DNA of 47,318 nucleotides, from NCBI GenBank assembly GCA_903902895.1, contig CAIUWO010000513.1, positions 1 to 47,318 of the forward strand, given 5' to 3'. The notes under the pieces are model-generated. The model saw only the letters and a program-made list of their open reading frames with translations, did no database searches and was not told the origin of the DNA. The stretch is from Candidatus Hydrogenedentota bacterium (GTDB taxonomy: Bacteria > Hydrogenedentota > Hydrogenedentia > Hydrogenedentales > CAITNO01). Shown piece by piece: positions 18,090 to 26,362 of this stretch; position 1 is the stretch's first letter; the number at the start of each line of letters is the position of its first letter. The translations under genes were made by a program, and so were the position numbers.

Positions 18090-19232
18090 ATGCGACTTTA
18101 CCTTCGGCACGGATGCTGGATGCTGGCGACCGCTGTGGTTTGCGCGGTTGCGCTTCTCGCCAACGCAGGCTGCGGCCGCATTGTCGACAAGGACCGCATC
18201 CGCGTCGCCAAGATTGGCGACAAGTACATCACCCGGGGCGACCTGCTTCGCCTGCTGCGCGAGATGTCCGACACGGACCGGCCCAAGATCAGCAGCCGCG
18301 GCGACCTGCTGCGTCTGCTCAACCAGCACATAGACGGTCAAATCAAGCTCCCGCTCGGAGAGAAGCTCAAAAGCGAGGGAAAGATTGACGTGCCCCGGGA
18401 TGCGGCCCGCGAACAGTACTTCAGGGACAGCGGCGATGAGGGGGACCAACTGCGCACCATGTGGAACATGGAAATCCCCAAGAACGGTGAAATCACCCCG
18501 CTCATGCGTGAATACGACCTCACTCCGGAGAAACTCCAGTTCCAAAAAGACAACATCGACGACGAGACGGACGTCACCCTCGCCAAAATGCTTGGCGAAC
18601 AGGCGGTGCAGTTTCTCGCGGTGCAGGCCATGAAAGAGGGGAAGATCACCATTACGGACGAGGAAATAGAGCGTGAGTACCGCTTTGCCGGGGACTCACT
18701 GCGCACGCTTGAGGAAATCACCTTCCGCGCAATCCGCTTCCCCGCCGCGCTCCCCGACGCCGCAGCGCAGGCCTCGCACGTGCGGGCGCTCATCAACGGG
18801 GGCCAAAGCTTTGACGCGATCGTGGACACCCTCCTTCTTAAGGGCAAGCAGGACAACACCGGCTACGTGATTGAATCGGCCATCCAGAACAACCCAAGCC
18901 TCCAGCGATTCCGGGGATTCTGGAATGTTGCGGGCGGGGCGAGCGACGGTGATATCCTCGGTCCGGTATACCTGCCTGAATACCAACAAATGGCGGTCGG
19001 CCAAGACGGCAAGACCAAGTCCGTCGTGATGCCCGACGCCTACCTTGTCCTCAAAGTGCTTCAGCACAAGCCGGAGCACACGCTGACCATGGAGGAGGCA
19101 AAGCCAACCCTCGCCGCCCCGCTCATCGTTGGCAAGATGATGGAACTGCTGCGCCAGGAGAACGGCGTGGAGGTCTATCAGAACCAGCTGCCCGAACCGG
19201 CTCAGATGGGCTCGGGCGATTTGGGCATCTGA
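18090..19232 (+). CDS. SurA/PpiC-like peptidyl-prolyl isomerase-type lipoprotein
   Basis: A 380-residue exported protein with lipobox 'LANAGC' (Cys28) after a signal peptide. AAGGA lies eight bases before the ATG. The layout follows SurA-type chaperones: an N-terminal helical part with 'AKIGDKYITRGDLLRLLREM' and 'LLNQHIDGQIKLPLGEKL', a long alpha-helical middle with 'ITDEEIEREY', and a parvulin-like region ('EITFRAIRFP', 'ALINGGQSFDAIVDTLLLKG', 'DAYLVLKVLQHKPE', 'TLTMEEAKPTLAAPLIVGKM'). Such proteins help outer-membrane proteins fold in the periplasm. Catalytic parvulin residues cannot be confirmed by eye. The 3' end overlaps the convergent membrane-protein gene by 31 bases. Confidence 0.78.
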   Translation: MRLYLRHGCWMLATAVVCAVALLANAGCGRIVDKDRIRVAKIGDKYITRGDLLRLLREMSDTDRPKISSRGDLLRLLNQHIDGQIKLPLGEKLKSEGKIDVPRDAAREQYFRDSGDEGDQLRTMWNMEIPKNGEITPLMREYDLTPEKLQFQKDNIDDETDVTLAKMLGEQAVQFLAVQAMKEGKITITDEEIEREYRFAGDSLRTLEEITFRAIRFPAALPDAAAQASHVRALINGGQSFDAIVDTLLLKGKQDNTGYVIESAIQNNPSLQRFRGFWNVAGGASDGDILGPVYLPEYQQMAVGQDGKTKSVVMPDAYLVLKVLQHKPEHTLTMEEAKPTLAAPLIVGKMMELLRQENGVEVYQNQLPEPAQMGSGDLGI

Positions 19233-21121
19233 CGGGACCGCAGCACGCCCTCGATCCCCTCGGCAAACGACAGCACAAGCATGTACAGCGTCATCAGCAT
19301 TACCTGCACCGACAGCCAGTAATAGGTTGGGTAACCCTGCTTCCAAACCGAGTACAAGCCGTAACCGGAAAGACCCGTCAGGAACATGAGGACAAGCCCG
19401 GCCCCATAATGCGCTTCGTCAAGACGCTCCGCGAAGAACAGCAGCGGCAGCAGCAGCATGACGTAGTAATAGTAGGTCGGTGAAACGAGGAAGAAGAGGG
19501 GCACAAACCCCAGAATAAACGCTCGGTGGTCCTTCAGTCCCGCCGCGCCAGCCAGGGACAGGGCAAGTACAAGCAACTGAACCGTCCACCAATCGGGGCG
19601 TTTCTGGTCATACCGGGCCGAATCAAGCACCGGCGCCAGGTCCTGCACCGTCTGCGCCGCGGGCCGTGCAGTCTTCTGCCACTGGGCCATAAAGACGTAC
19701 TTGAAGCCAACGCGCCACTCACTGATGCCCTTGTTGTGTTCGGCTATCTTGCGCGTGTACTCGGACCAAACATCGGACCCGCGCCACCAAAGTCCCGAAG
19801 CCGCCGCCAGGCTGCCAACGGTCACACCGAAGGCAGCAAAGAAGGACAGCCAACGGCGGTCAATGCGGCGCGTCCACAAGCCCCACGCCGAAAGCACCCC
19901 CAACGCCCCGCCCAGAACCGCCAATACGGAGGCCCCCACAAGAGCAGTCCCCTTCCCCGCCAGTCCCAGACCGCCAGGAAGCAGCAGGGAAAGCATGGAA
20001 CGGTCCGGTGAAGCCAGCCATGGAAGGAGCGCGAGCAAAAGGAACCGGCACGCGCACCAGACAAGGAACGCCGCGCCGAAGGCGGCGCCAATGCGCGCGA
20101 AACGCCGCCCCTTTGCAGTGACTGGCCGCCCCATCAATGAATGGACCCTCGGGCGCAGTTCCGTAACGCCAAGCCGCATGGCCTGCATCATCAAGCGGAC
20201 ACCGGGCCCAAACAGCAACACCGCCGGAAAGATGCGGGACAATGCCGACCAGGCCAGAAACACACCCGCCGTTGCATACCAGCGTTTCTTTAGGAAACAG
20301 GCGCAGAGGAGCATGCACACCGCATAGTCCGTGCGCAGCAAAGCCCCCTTCATATGCCACCACTTCATCATGTAGCTCGTGCCCAGCAATACAATCATGA
20401 ACAGCGCCGCCCTGGGGCCAAAAGCCCACGCAACGGCAGAAAACGCAAGCAGGATAAGCAAAGGGTCAAGAAGTGCCAAGCACATCATTCCACTGTCGCT
20501 GTCCGTTGACACGCGGTTTGTGAAGAGGGTTCCCACCACCATGCCCCAGACCGGCGTGCCGTTGTACCCCTTGTCGCGCAGCACGCCCGCCCAGCGCGAA
20601 GCCACCATCCGGTTCTTGAACCACACCACGTCCTTCTTGAACGCCTCCCATCGCCCAGGACTGAAACGCTGCTTAACCACCTCGCGATTCTTCAGCACAT
20701 CCTCAGCTTTGACGTAGCCGCCCGTGGCGAGTTCGCGTATGGTGCCGCTCGCATGCTTCCACTTGAGGCCCGTCTCGTCATCGGCAACCAATGCGGCCGC
20801 GTAGAGCCGGGTGGACCCGAGCTCCCCCTGGTATTTTGAACCAAGGTAATAGTGAAAGAATTCGTATGCGTTCAGATAGGAGCCGTAGCGGTAGTAGTCG
20901 GTCGCCCGGTAGTTCTGCACCGACAGCAGCGCAGTCACCGCCAGTAGCGCAAGCAGAAAGCCCCGCGCGCCATCGACAAAATCCTGGCCCGCCAGCATGC
21001 GCAGCGATGGCCGCGCCAGCAGGGCGTAGGCCAATGCAAGGCCAACTGCGGACAGGGACAACACCATGCACAGGGGCGCACCGAACGCCTGTTGCACCTG
21101 CCCCGCCAGATAAGAGAGCAT
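19202..21121 (-). CDS. Large multi-pass membrane protein, possibly GT-C type
   Basis: A 639-residue integral membrane protein with about eleven hydrophobic helices. After two N-terminal helices there is a large extracytoplasmic loop (about 70-210) containing 'NYRATDYYRYGSYLNAYEFF' and 'YYLGSKYQGELG', a layout similar to the first loop of GT-C glycosyltransferases and DUF2029-like proteins, but I see no decisive motif. The remaining helices alternate with short basic loops. Role in transferring lipid-linked sugars is inference only. The 3' end overlaps the convergent SurA-like gene by 31 bases. It is the last gene in a minus-strand run that begins at 23309, with a hairpin between it and the upstream TPR gene. 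Confidence 0.75.
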   Translation of the reverse strand: MLSYLAGQVQQAFGAPLCMVLSLSAVGLALAYALLARPSLRMLAGQDFVDGARGFLLALLAVTALLSVQNYRATDYYRYGSYLNAYEFFHYYLGSKYQGELGSTRLYAAALVADDETGLKWKHASGTIRELATGGYVKAEDVLKNREVVKQRFSPGRWEAFKKDVVWFKNRMVASRWAGVLRDKGYNGTPVWGMVVGTLFTNRVSTDSDSGMMCLALLDPLLILLAFSAVAWAFGPRAALFMIVLLGTSYMMKWWHMKGALLRTDYAVCMLLCACFLKKRWYATAGVFLAWSALSRIFPAVLLFGPGVRLMMQAMRLGVTELRPRVHSLMGRPVTAKGRRFARIGAAFGAAFLVWCACRFLLLALLPWLASPDRSMLSLLLPGGLGLAGKGTALVGASVLAVLGGALGVLSAWGLWTRRIDRRWLSFFAAFGVTVGSLAAASGLWWRGSDVWSEYTRKIAEHNKGISEWRVGFKYVFMAQWQKTARPAAQTVQDLAPVLDSARYDQKRPDWWTVQLLVLALSLAGAAGLKDHRAFILGFVPLFFLVSPTYYYYVMLLLPLLFFAERLDEAHYGAGLVLMFLTGLSGYGLYSVWKQGYPTYYWLSVQVMLMTLYMLVLSFAEGIEGVLRSRQMPKSPEPI

Positions 21122-21202
21122 GTTTCGCCTCCATGACCGTTAGAGTCGCTAGTTTATCGCACCGCCCCCCATGCACGCCACCCATCCGAAAACAAAGTAA
21201 AA

Positions 21203-21251
21203 CGTTCCCAAAAGTCAGTTCAGATCACTCTGAACCAGCCTTCTGGGAACG
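21203..21251 (-). terminator. Nested inverted repeat between TPR and membrane-protein genes
   Basis: Two concentric palindromes: an outer 8-bp stem (CGTTCCCA at 21203-21210 with TGGGAACG at 21244-21251) and an inner 7-bp stem (GTTCAGA at 21218-21224 with TCTGAAC at 21229-21235, loop TCAC). It is 38 bases after the TPR stop. It may terminate that transcript or be an operator; no T-run follows. Confidence 0.4.
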
Positions 21252-21288
21252 TGCACTAACGCTCATAGGCCTATTGCAGGCCGACGTC

Positions 21289-22185
21289 TCAGGAACCGCT
21301 GGGTGCCGCCGCCGGAGCCGCAGGAGCTTCAACCGGTACCGGGGGGACTTCTGTGACAGGCGCAGCTTCCGCCGCTGGAGCCGCAGGGGCCGGAGTCTCC
21401 ACCGCCGGGGCCGGAGTCTCCACCGCAGGGGCCGGAGCCTCCACCGCAGGGGCCGGAGTCTCTACCGCAGGGGTCGGAACCGCTTCTTCGGGTTTCTTCT
21501 CCGCCGGGAACAGTTCCGGATGGGCCTCTTTAAGCCGAGTTAATGCGCCAGCCGCCTTCTGTGCAACGCCTGATTCAGGGAACACTTCCTGCTGCTGCTG
21601 ATAGGCCTTTATTGCCTCCGGCAGACGGCCCTGCTCTTCCTGCAGGCGACCAATATCATAGGGCGCCAGCTTCGTGGCAAAACTCTTCGGATAGTCCTTA
21701 ACCAACTGCTCGTATATCTTTATCGCGCCGTCCAGATTTCCGGAATTCTCCTCCAGGAAGGCCAGGCCGCTAATGGCGCGATCCGCGAAGTCACTTTTCG
21801 CAAACTTGTCACGCACGCTCTCAAACGCTGCCTTCGCCTTGTCATACTGCTGCGCCTCAATGGCGGTTTCTCCCATGACGTAGGTCATCTCCGGCGTCCA
21901 CTCGCCGGCCCCCTTGACGGCCTCCTCAAATTTTGCCAGGCGCGACGCAGGGTCCTTCTCCAGGCTCGCCTCGACATAGCCGGATGTGACCTTCTTGCTC
22001 GCCTCTTTCCGGCTTTCCCGGATAAGAAGTCCTGCAATAATGCAGAACGCGACAAATAAAACGCCCCCGACGTAAAGCATCGGATGATCCTGCGCGTGCA
22101 TCATCAGCCGCATCAGGTCGGTCTTGGGCGTTTGCTCCTTTTCGGCTTCAAAGATGTCCACTGCTGTCTTGCGGGGTCTGGCCAT
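21289..22185 (-). CDS. Membrane-anchored TPR protein with Pro/Ala/Glu-rich tail
   Basis: A 298-residue protein with a cytoplasmic N-terminus, one membrane helix (about 37-57, 'LYVGGVLFVAFCIIAGLLI') and an extracytoplasmic part. Residues 60-215 form TPR-like repeats ('EQLVKDYPKSFATKLAPYDI', 'AIKAYQQQQEVFPESG'), a layout like YfgM/TPR_21 proteins that attach to the SecYEG translocon or the Bam pathway. The last 70 residues are low-complexity repeats of APAVETP, encoded by 21-base DNA repeats. Function in envelope assembly is inference from layout and neighbours. It is preceded by its own intergenic region with hairpins, so it may not be co-transcribed with the two lipoprotein genes upstream. 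Confidence 0.75.
   Translation of the reverse strand: MARPRKTAVDIFEAEKEQTPKTDLMRLMMHAQDHPMLYVGGVLFVAFCIIAGLLIRESRKEASKKVTSGYVEASLEKDPASRLAKFEEAVKGAGEWTPEMTYVMGETAIEAQQYDKAKAAFESVRDKFAKSDFADRAISGLAFLEENSGNLDGAIKIYEQLVKDYPKSFATKLAPYDIGRLQEEQGRLPEAIKAYQQQQEVFPESGVAQKAAGALTRLKEAHPELFPAEKKPEEAVPTPAVETPAPAVEAPAPAVETPAPAVETPAPAAPAAEAAPVTEVPPVPVEAPAAPAAAPSGS
21388..21471 (-). repeat. Four tandem 21-base repeats
   Basis: Four nearly identical 21-base units (GGCCGGAGTCTCCACCGCAGG type on the plus strand) in the 3' part of the TPR gene. They encode the APAVETP/APAVEAP tail on the minus strand. Copy number could change by slippage without breaking the frame. Confidence 0.85.
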
Positions 22186-22245
22186 GAGATTTCAATAACT
22201 CCGATGTGGTACGGTCCGGCGCAACGCGCCGGTCCTTGGTTGAGA

Positions 22246-22290
22246 CCAACAAAAACCAAAGCTGCGGTGGTCCGCTCTGACCACACCGCA
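22246..22290 (-). terminator. Intrinsic terminator after the two lipoprotein genes
   Basis: On the minus strand TGCGG-TG-TGGTC pairs with GACCA-CCGCA (22290 to 22263, 10 bp with a two-base bulge, loop of six), followed by GCTTTGGTTTTTG. It lies 17 bases after the stop of the 22307-22777 gene. Confidence 0.6.
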
Positions 22291-22306
22291 CAGGCCTGAA
22301 GCCGGG

Positions 22307-22777
22307 TCAGAACAGCGGACCCCACTCCAGTATCTGCCACGCTCCGCCGGACCGCTCCAAAAGAATAACCACGCTTCCCTGAAGGTCTACATTCGGGTAC
22401 TCTTTCTGATCGATCGGCTGCGCCAGCGTTCCAAATGTGTCCACAACCCGCGCGCGATCACCCTGCACCTGCACGCGCGAGGGGGTCCGCGTCACCCGGA
22501 TCGTCCGATAATTGTCCAGAATGGCGGACACATGCTTTCGCAACGCGTCATAGTCACGACCTTCGCGATCATTATACCGTTGCGAAACATGCGACAACAC
22601 CTGATAAACCCGCCGGTTCTCCATGCCCTGCGCGACATCGGCAAGCACCATGCCTATCTTCTGCTCTTCCGACACACCGCCTGTGAGGCCCGACAAATCG
22701 AAGGGCATATTGCCGCTCTGGCATGATGACAGCAGAATACCCGCCGCAACCAGTGCAATGGGCGCCAACCGCCTCAT
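22307..22777 (-). CDS. Small lipoprotein with NTF2-like appearance
   Basis: A 156-residue lipoprotein: signal peptide with lipobox LLSSC (Cys19). The mature part has an N-terminal helical region ('MVLADVAQGMENRRVYQVLS') followed by antiparallel strands ('IRVTRTPSRVQVQGDRARVV', 'VVILLERSGGAWQILEWGPL'). That order fits the NTF2/SnoaL-like cone fold, which often senses or binds small ligands or serves as a scaffold. This is inference from pattern. It follows the other lipoprotein gene by seven bases, so they form an operon, and a terminator follows. Confidence 0.75.
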   Translation of the reverse strand: MRRLAPIALVAAGILLSSCQSGNMPFDLSGLTGGVSEEQKIGMVLADVAQGMENRRVYQVLSHVSQRYNDREGRDYDALRKHVSAILDNYRTIRVTRTPSRVQVQGDRARVVDTFGTLAQPIDQKEYPNVDLQGSVVILLERSGGAWQILEWGPLF

Positions 22778-22784
22778 GCGACCG

Positions 22785-23309
22785 TCACGAGCCCGATACG
22801 CCGTCGGGGACCATGTGCAGAATCAAGCGCTCACCGCGGCCCATGCCCAGCGGCTGCACCGTAACCTCCAGCCGTTTGCCGGGCTTGGTGAACAGCAGAT
22901 AGGTGTTGCCCAGAGCCTGCTGCGCATTGTCGAGTTTCCAACCTGCGGCAGGGCACTCGGCAATATAGAAATTGGCGATATCGTTCGGATTCGCATGGAT
23001 GTTGTACACCATGCGCCCAACCTGCAGCGCCGCGGACTCATACACGTAAGAGCGTTCGGCATCCTCTTTGGCCTTCATCGGCAACGGAACATCCTTGAAA
23101 CGCTGCGCCGTGGAAAGTTCCAGCCCGCTGGGCTTTACAGCTTCAGCGGCCGGTGCCTGCGACGCGGGCGCACCCACAGGCGCGCCGCCCTTGGGCGCGT
23201 CGTCCAGTAGTTCCACCGGCGGCATCGGTTCCTTCTTCTGCCAGGGCATCGACTGGCAACCGGACAGAATTACCACCGCTATCATCCCCACCATCGCGAC
23301 GCGAGTCAT
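22785..23309 (-). CDS. Small lipoprotein of unknown function
   Basis: A 174-residue lipoprotein. The ATG at 23309 has GGGAG nine bases upstream and gives a signal peptide with lipobox ILSGC (Cys18); a longer open frame upstream lacks a coding appearance. A Pro/Ala linker follows, then a compact domain with 'YNIHANPNDIANFYIAECPA' and 'LGNTYLLFTKPGKRLEVTV', which resembles domains in predicted lipoproteins that describe a '...FY...GW...' pattern. No enzyme motif. It is the first gene of the pair with the 156-residue lipoprotein. Confidence 0.75.
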   Translation of the reverse strand: MTRVAMVGMIAVVILSGCQSMPWQKKEPMPPVELLDDAPKGGAPVGAPASQAPAAEAVKPSGLELSTAQRFKDVPLPMKAKEDAERSYVYESAALQVGRMVYNIHANPNDIANFYIAECPAAGWKLDNAQQALGNTYLLFTKPGKRLEVTVQPLGMGRGERLILHMVPDGVSGS

Positions 23310-23970
23310 GGTTGACGTCTCCCAACTGTTGGAGTTACATACCGAAACACGCCAAAGACGGGGCCGGGCGCCCGCGGACACAAGCCCGACGCGCGCTTCC
23401 CCAGCAACAATAGAATAAGGAAAAAGCAGGGGCCCAGTCAAACCAAGAGAAACCAAGAGAAACGCTGCGACAGGCCATAACTGCCCTGAACCAGCACAGC
23501 ATGGCAATGCAGCAGATTGTACAACCCTTTACACAACATTCGTACCAGAAGTTCGGCAAACCCATATTTGAACATGTTGCCCGGCGCTATGGAACTGACA
23601 TTCCGTCCAGCTCGTTCTTCATATTCTGCGTCCGTCTTTCCCCGGCACTCCACTCTTATAAGCGGACAGGCCATGGAATAACTCGTCGCCCGTATCGTTC
23701 CAAAACGCTAACTCATTTCGGGGCAGACGGTTGGAGAATTCAAGGCACCTTTATCTCCCCGTATCAACTCCGGTCTCTGGGAATAGGGACGCAAGGCATC
23801 ATGTTGAGCACAATACCTGTTTGTATGAATATCTATTTAGTCAAGCCATTCCTGAGCGGTGTGCGCAGGGAAGTGACTCAGAGGGTGCAGAATAAATCAG
23901 ACAGCATGTTATGGCGTGCCGTTATGATGTTTCATGGCAACAGCCAAAAGAGAGCCGGAATCTTAAGACA
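23310..23970. other. Intergenic region of lower GC content
   Basis: About 660 bases between divergent units (lipoproteins to the left, polysaccharide genes to the right). It is visibly less GC-rich than its neighbours. A 164-codon plus-strand frame (23501-23995) is present but its product matches nothing I know and it overlaps the next start. I treat this as regulatory or decayed sequence and could not define a promoter. Confidence 0.5.
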
Positions 23971-25038
23971 ATGGCAGCTATTCGCAATGTGTTGACGCGC
24001 CTGTCCTCCTCTCTGGGACTGCCAAGAGCATTTACACAGTCGCCGAGATCGGCGCTGACCACCCTCCTCTATCACCGCTTCGTCTCGCCGGGCGGGCAGG
24101 TAGATGCGGCCCGGGAGCGTCTGCACCGTCAACTCGACTGGCTGCAGCAGAGATACACAACCCTTTCGCCTGTCGGGGCGGTGTCTCACATAGAACGGGG
24201 AACGCTTCCTCCATTTTCGCTTGTTGTCACTTCTGACGACGCCGGCACTGACCTCCTCGATATCTGGGATGTCTTTCACGAGCACGGGGTTCCATTGGCC
24301 GTGTTTCCGTGTGTTGGCTGGGTCGAGAGCAGTTCGCCGCTTACCGACTCGCCCACACTGTCCCGGGTCATTGACCTTGTGAGGTGGTACGCGGGCCCGG
24401 AACGCAGCGTTGACCTTGGCAAGAACTGGTCCTTCCTACTAAATCCGAACTCCGTTGACCGGACCATTGACCACATAATTGGCGCATCACAGGCAGGCGG
24501 GGAGGATTATTTAGCCGCCGCGTGGGATGTCCTTTCCGCGATTCCCCGCGAGGCGGACGATCCAAGATCGGACTGCAATTGGGGAGAACTGGCCGACCTT
24601 TGCAGACGGGGCGTGCTGATTGGCTCCCATACCGTCACACACTGCCGGTTGGCAGGGTGCTCGGACCTGCGGTTGAACTTTGAGCTTCGCGAATCAAAAC
24701 GGGCCATCGAGGCTCGTCTTGCACCCTGCGAAACCTTTGCCTATCCGTTCGGCACCGCCGACGCTGTAAGCCACAGGACAACCGCCGCCATAATAGAGGC
24801 GGGTTATCGCTGCGCTTTTCTCACCCGTCAGGACTTCGCCCCGAACCACGCCGACATACATTGTCTGCCCCGCATCACAATCCCCGATGACAACATGGTG
24901 GACTTTGACCTGTTTCGTTCCCTGGTGCTGGGAGGACATATTCCGTGGCAGAAAATAAAGGGAATGGCCCTAAGCGGGTTTTATCGGTGCGAAGAAACCG
25001 TACTCATTGCCTCCTTCTTGGGTGAGTTTGCAGCCTGA
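23971..25038 (+). CDS. Polysaccharide deacetylase family protein (CE4/NodB-like)
   Basis: A 355-residue protein of carbohydrate esterase family 4, which removes acetyl groups from N-acetyl sugars. Motif 1 appears as 'LVVTSDDAGTD' with Asp89 and Asp90 (canonical TFDDG), motif 2 as 'IGSHTVTHCRL' with the two metal-binding histidines, and a later 'FAYPFGTADAV' corresponds to motif 3. The replacement TF to TS is a deviation. No signal peptide is seen, so it may act in the cytoplasm or be associated with an exopolysaccharide complex. The ATG at 23971 has only a weak ribosome binding site; an ATG at 23911 is possible. The acetyltransferase gene that follows supports a role in exopolysaccharide or cell-surface glycan synthesis. 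Confidence 0.82.
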   Translation: MAAIRNVLTRLSSSLGLPRAFTQSPRSALTTLLYHRFVSPGGQVDAARERLHRQLDWLQQRYTTLSPVGAVSHIERGTLPPFSLVVTSDDAGTDLLDIWDVFHEHGVPLAVFPCVGWVESSSPLTDSPTLSRVIDLVRWYAGPERSVDLGKNWSFLLNPNSVDRTIDHIIGASQAGGEDYLAAAWDVLSAIPREADDPRSDCNWGELADLCRRGVLIGSHTVTHCRLAGCSDLRLNFELRESKRAIEARLAPCETFAYPFGTADAVSHRTTAAIIEAGYRCAFLTRQDFAPNHADIHCLPRITIPDDNMVDFDLFRSLVLGGHIPWQKIKGMALSGFYRCEETVLIASFLGEFAA

Positions 25039-25073
25039 GAAGCTGTTGCGCAAGACAAAGAAAGTGTGCAAGC

Positions 25074-26228
25074 ATGCAGGGTGTCACAGCCGACTGTCTA
25101 CACAACGCCGAAGAACTGGAAGACGTCCGCGCCGCGTGGGCGGACATTGTCAGGCAAGGCCCGCCCCAGGCGGGCTCCTGTGAAGACTACCGCAGTCTGC
25201 TGGACTGCGCCCCCAATCATGATGCCATGTGCCTGGTGGTGCTTCGCGAGAATGGGACCATTGTCACATTGGCCCCATTTATCTTGTCGTATGGAAGCAA
25301 AACCTACGATCTGGGCAGCCATCCATTGTTCAGTCTCCCGGTTCGGAGGCTGTCCCTAATGAACGACTGTCTTGTCGGCAGGAGCGACAGCGGGCAGATG
25401 CGCGGTGTGTTTGATGCATTGGCCGGGCGTGGCGGTTTTGATCTTGTTTCATTTGACGAACACGAACTGGACGGCCCATTCCTGCGCTCTTTGGAGGACG
25501 CCCTGGCAAATTCTCCCTGGAGGTGGGTAAATCCATTCCACAAGACGTCCGTTCATTGGTTCATAGACCTTCCCCCCAGCTTCGAAGCCTACATGGCCGC
25601 GCTTTCCCCGAAGACTAGGCAGACGCTCAGGCGGAAGCTCGGCAAGTTTGACAAAGAAAACAACGGCCGGGTTCGCCTGGTCACCGACCCCGAGGATGTC
25701 GAGTGGTTTCTTACTGTCGGGGAGAAGATTAGCCGCATGACCTACCAGTGGAAAGTGGGCCAGCGACTCTGCTTCGATGAACCCACCCTCCGCACTTACC
25801 TGTCAAACGCGAAGGCCGGAACGCTGCGGTGCTATGTGCTCATGATGGGGGATGAGCCCTGCGCTTTCCTTCGGGGAAACATCAGAGACGGCGTGTATGA
25901 CTTTGAAACGCCGGGCTACAATCCAATCCATGAGAAAGCCTCACCGGGAACCGTGCTTCTGCTCAGGGTTGTCGAGGACCTAATCGCCAACACCGAATGC
26001 CGGGTCTTCGATTTTGGGATTGGCGGCGACTACGTTGGGTACAAGAAAGTCCTGGGCAACAGGTCGTATGACGCCGTCTTTATAGAAGCGGCGCGGCGCT
26101 GGGGCGCCTATCCCATGCTGCTGTTTGGAATCCAGGATGCCCTGAATATGGCAAAGCGCTCCGGGAACGCTCTCCTGAAACAAAGCCGTCTGAAGAGACT
26201 GCTCAAGAAACGGCTCCGGGGCGGCTGA
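25074..26228 (+). CDS. GNAT-like acetyltransferase (CelD/BcsL, FemAB-related)
   Basis: A 384-residue protein of the Acetyltransf_6 (CelD/BcsL) group, GNAT-like proteins common in exopolysaccharide and cellulose gene clusters. Indicative stretches are 'PKTRQTLRRKLGKFDKENNG', 'DEPCAFLRGNIRDGVYDFET', 'GYNPIHEKASPGTVLLLRVV' and 'VFDFGIGGDYVGYKKVLGNR'. It probably transfers an acyl group to a glycan precursor; the acceptor is unknown. It starts 35 bases after the deacetylase gene, so they likely share a transcript. No membrane segments. Confidence 0.83.
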   Translation: MQGVTADCLHNAEELEDVRAAWADIVRQGPPQAGSCEDYRSLLDCAPNHDAMCLVVLRENGTIVTLAPFILSYGSKTYDLGSHPLFSLPVRRLSLMNDCLVGRSDSGQMRGVFDALAGRGGFDLVSFDEHELDGPFLRSLEDALANSPWRWVNPFHKTSVHWFIDLPPSFEAYMAALSPKTRQTLRRKLGKFDKENNGRVRLVTDPEDVEWFLTVGEKISRMTYQWKVGQRLCFDEPTLRTYLSNAKAGTLRCYVLMMGDEPCAFLRGNIRDGVYDFETPGYNPIHEKASPGTVLLLRVVEDLIANTECRVFDFGIGGDYVGYKKVLGNRSYDAVFIEAARRWGAYPMLLFGIQDALNMAKRSGNALLKQSRLKRLLKKRLRGG

Positions 26229-26362
26229 CTGACCCCGCAGCGGGTTTCCCCATACCCCAGCACTGGACTCTGCGCAAAACTTGGCAATACATCCCCGCAA
26301 AGGGTACGATCCCCCCGTCTTGGGAGCGGGTCCCCCTTCCCGCATGAACCTGAGTGAGCCCA

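Noticed and set aside
23501-23995. A 164-codon plus-strand frame upstream of the polysaccharide deacetylase
   Set aside because: No recognisable family, no ribosome binding site, and it overlaps the start of the next gene; composition looks non-coding.
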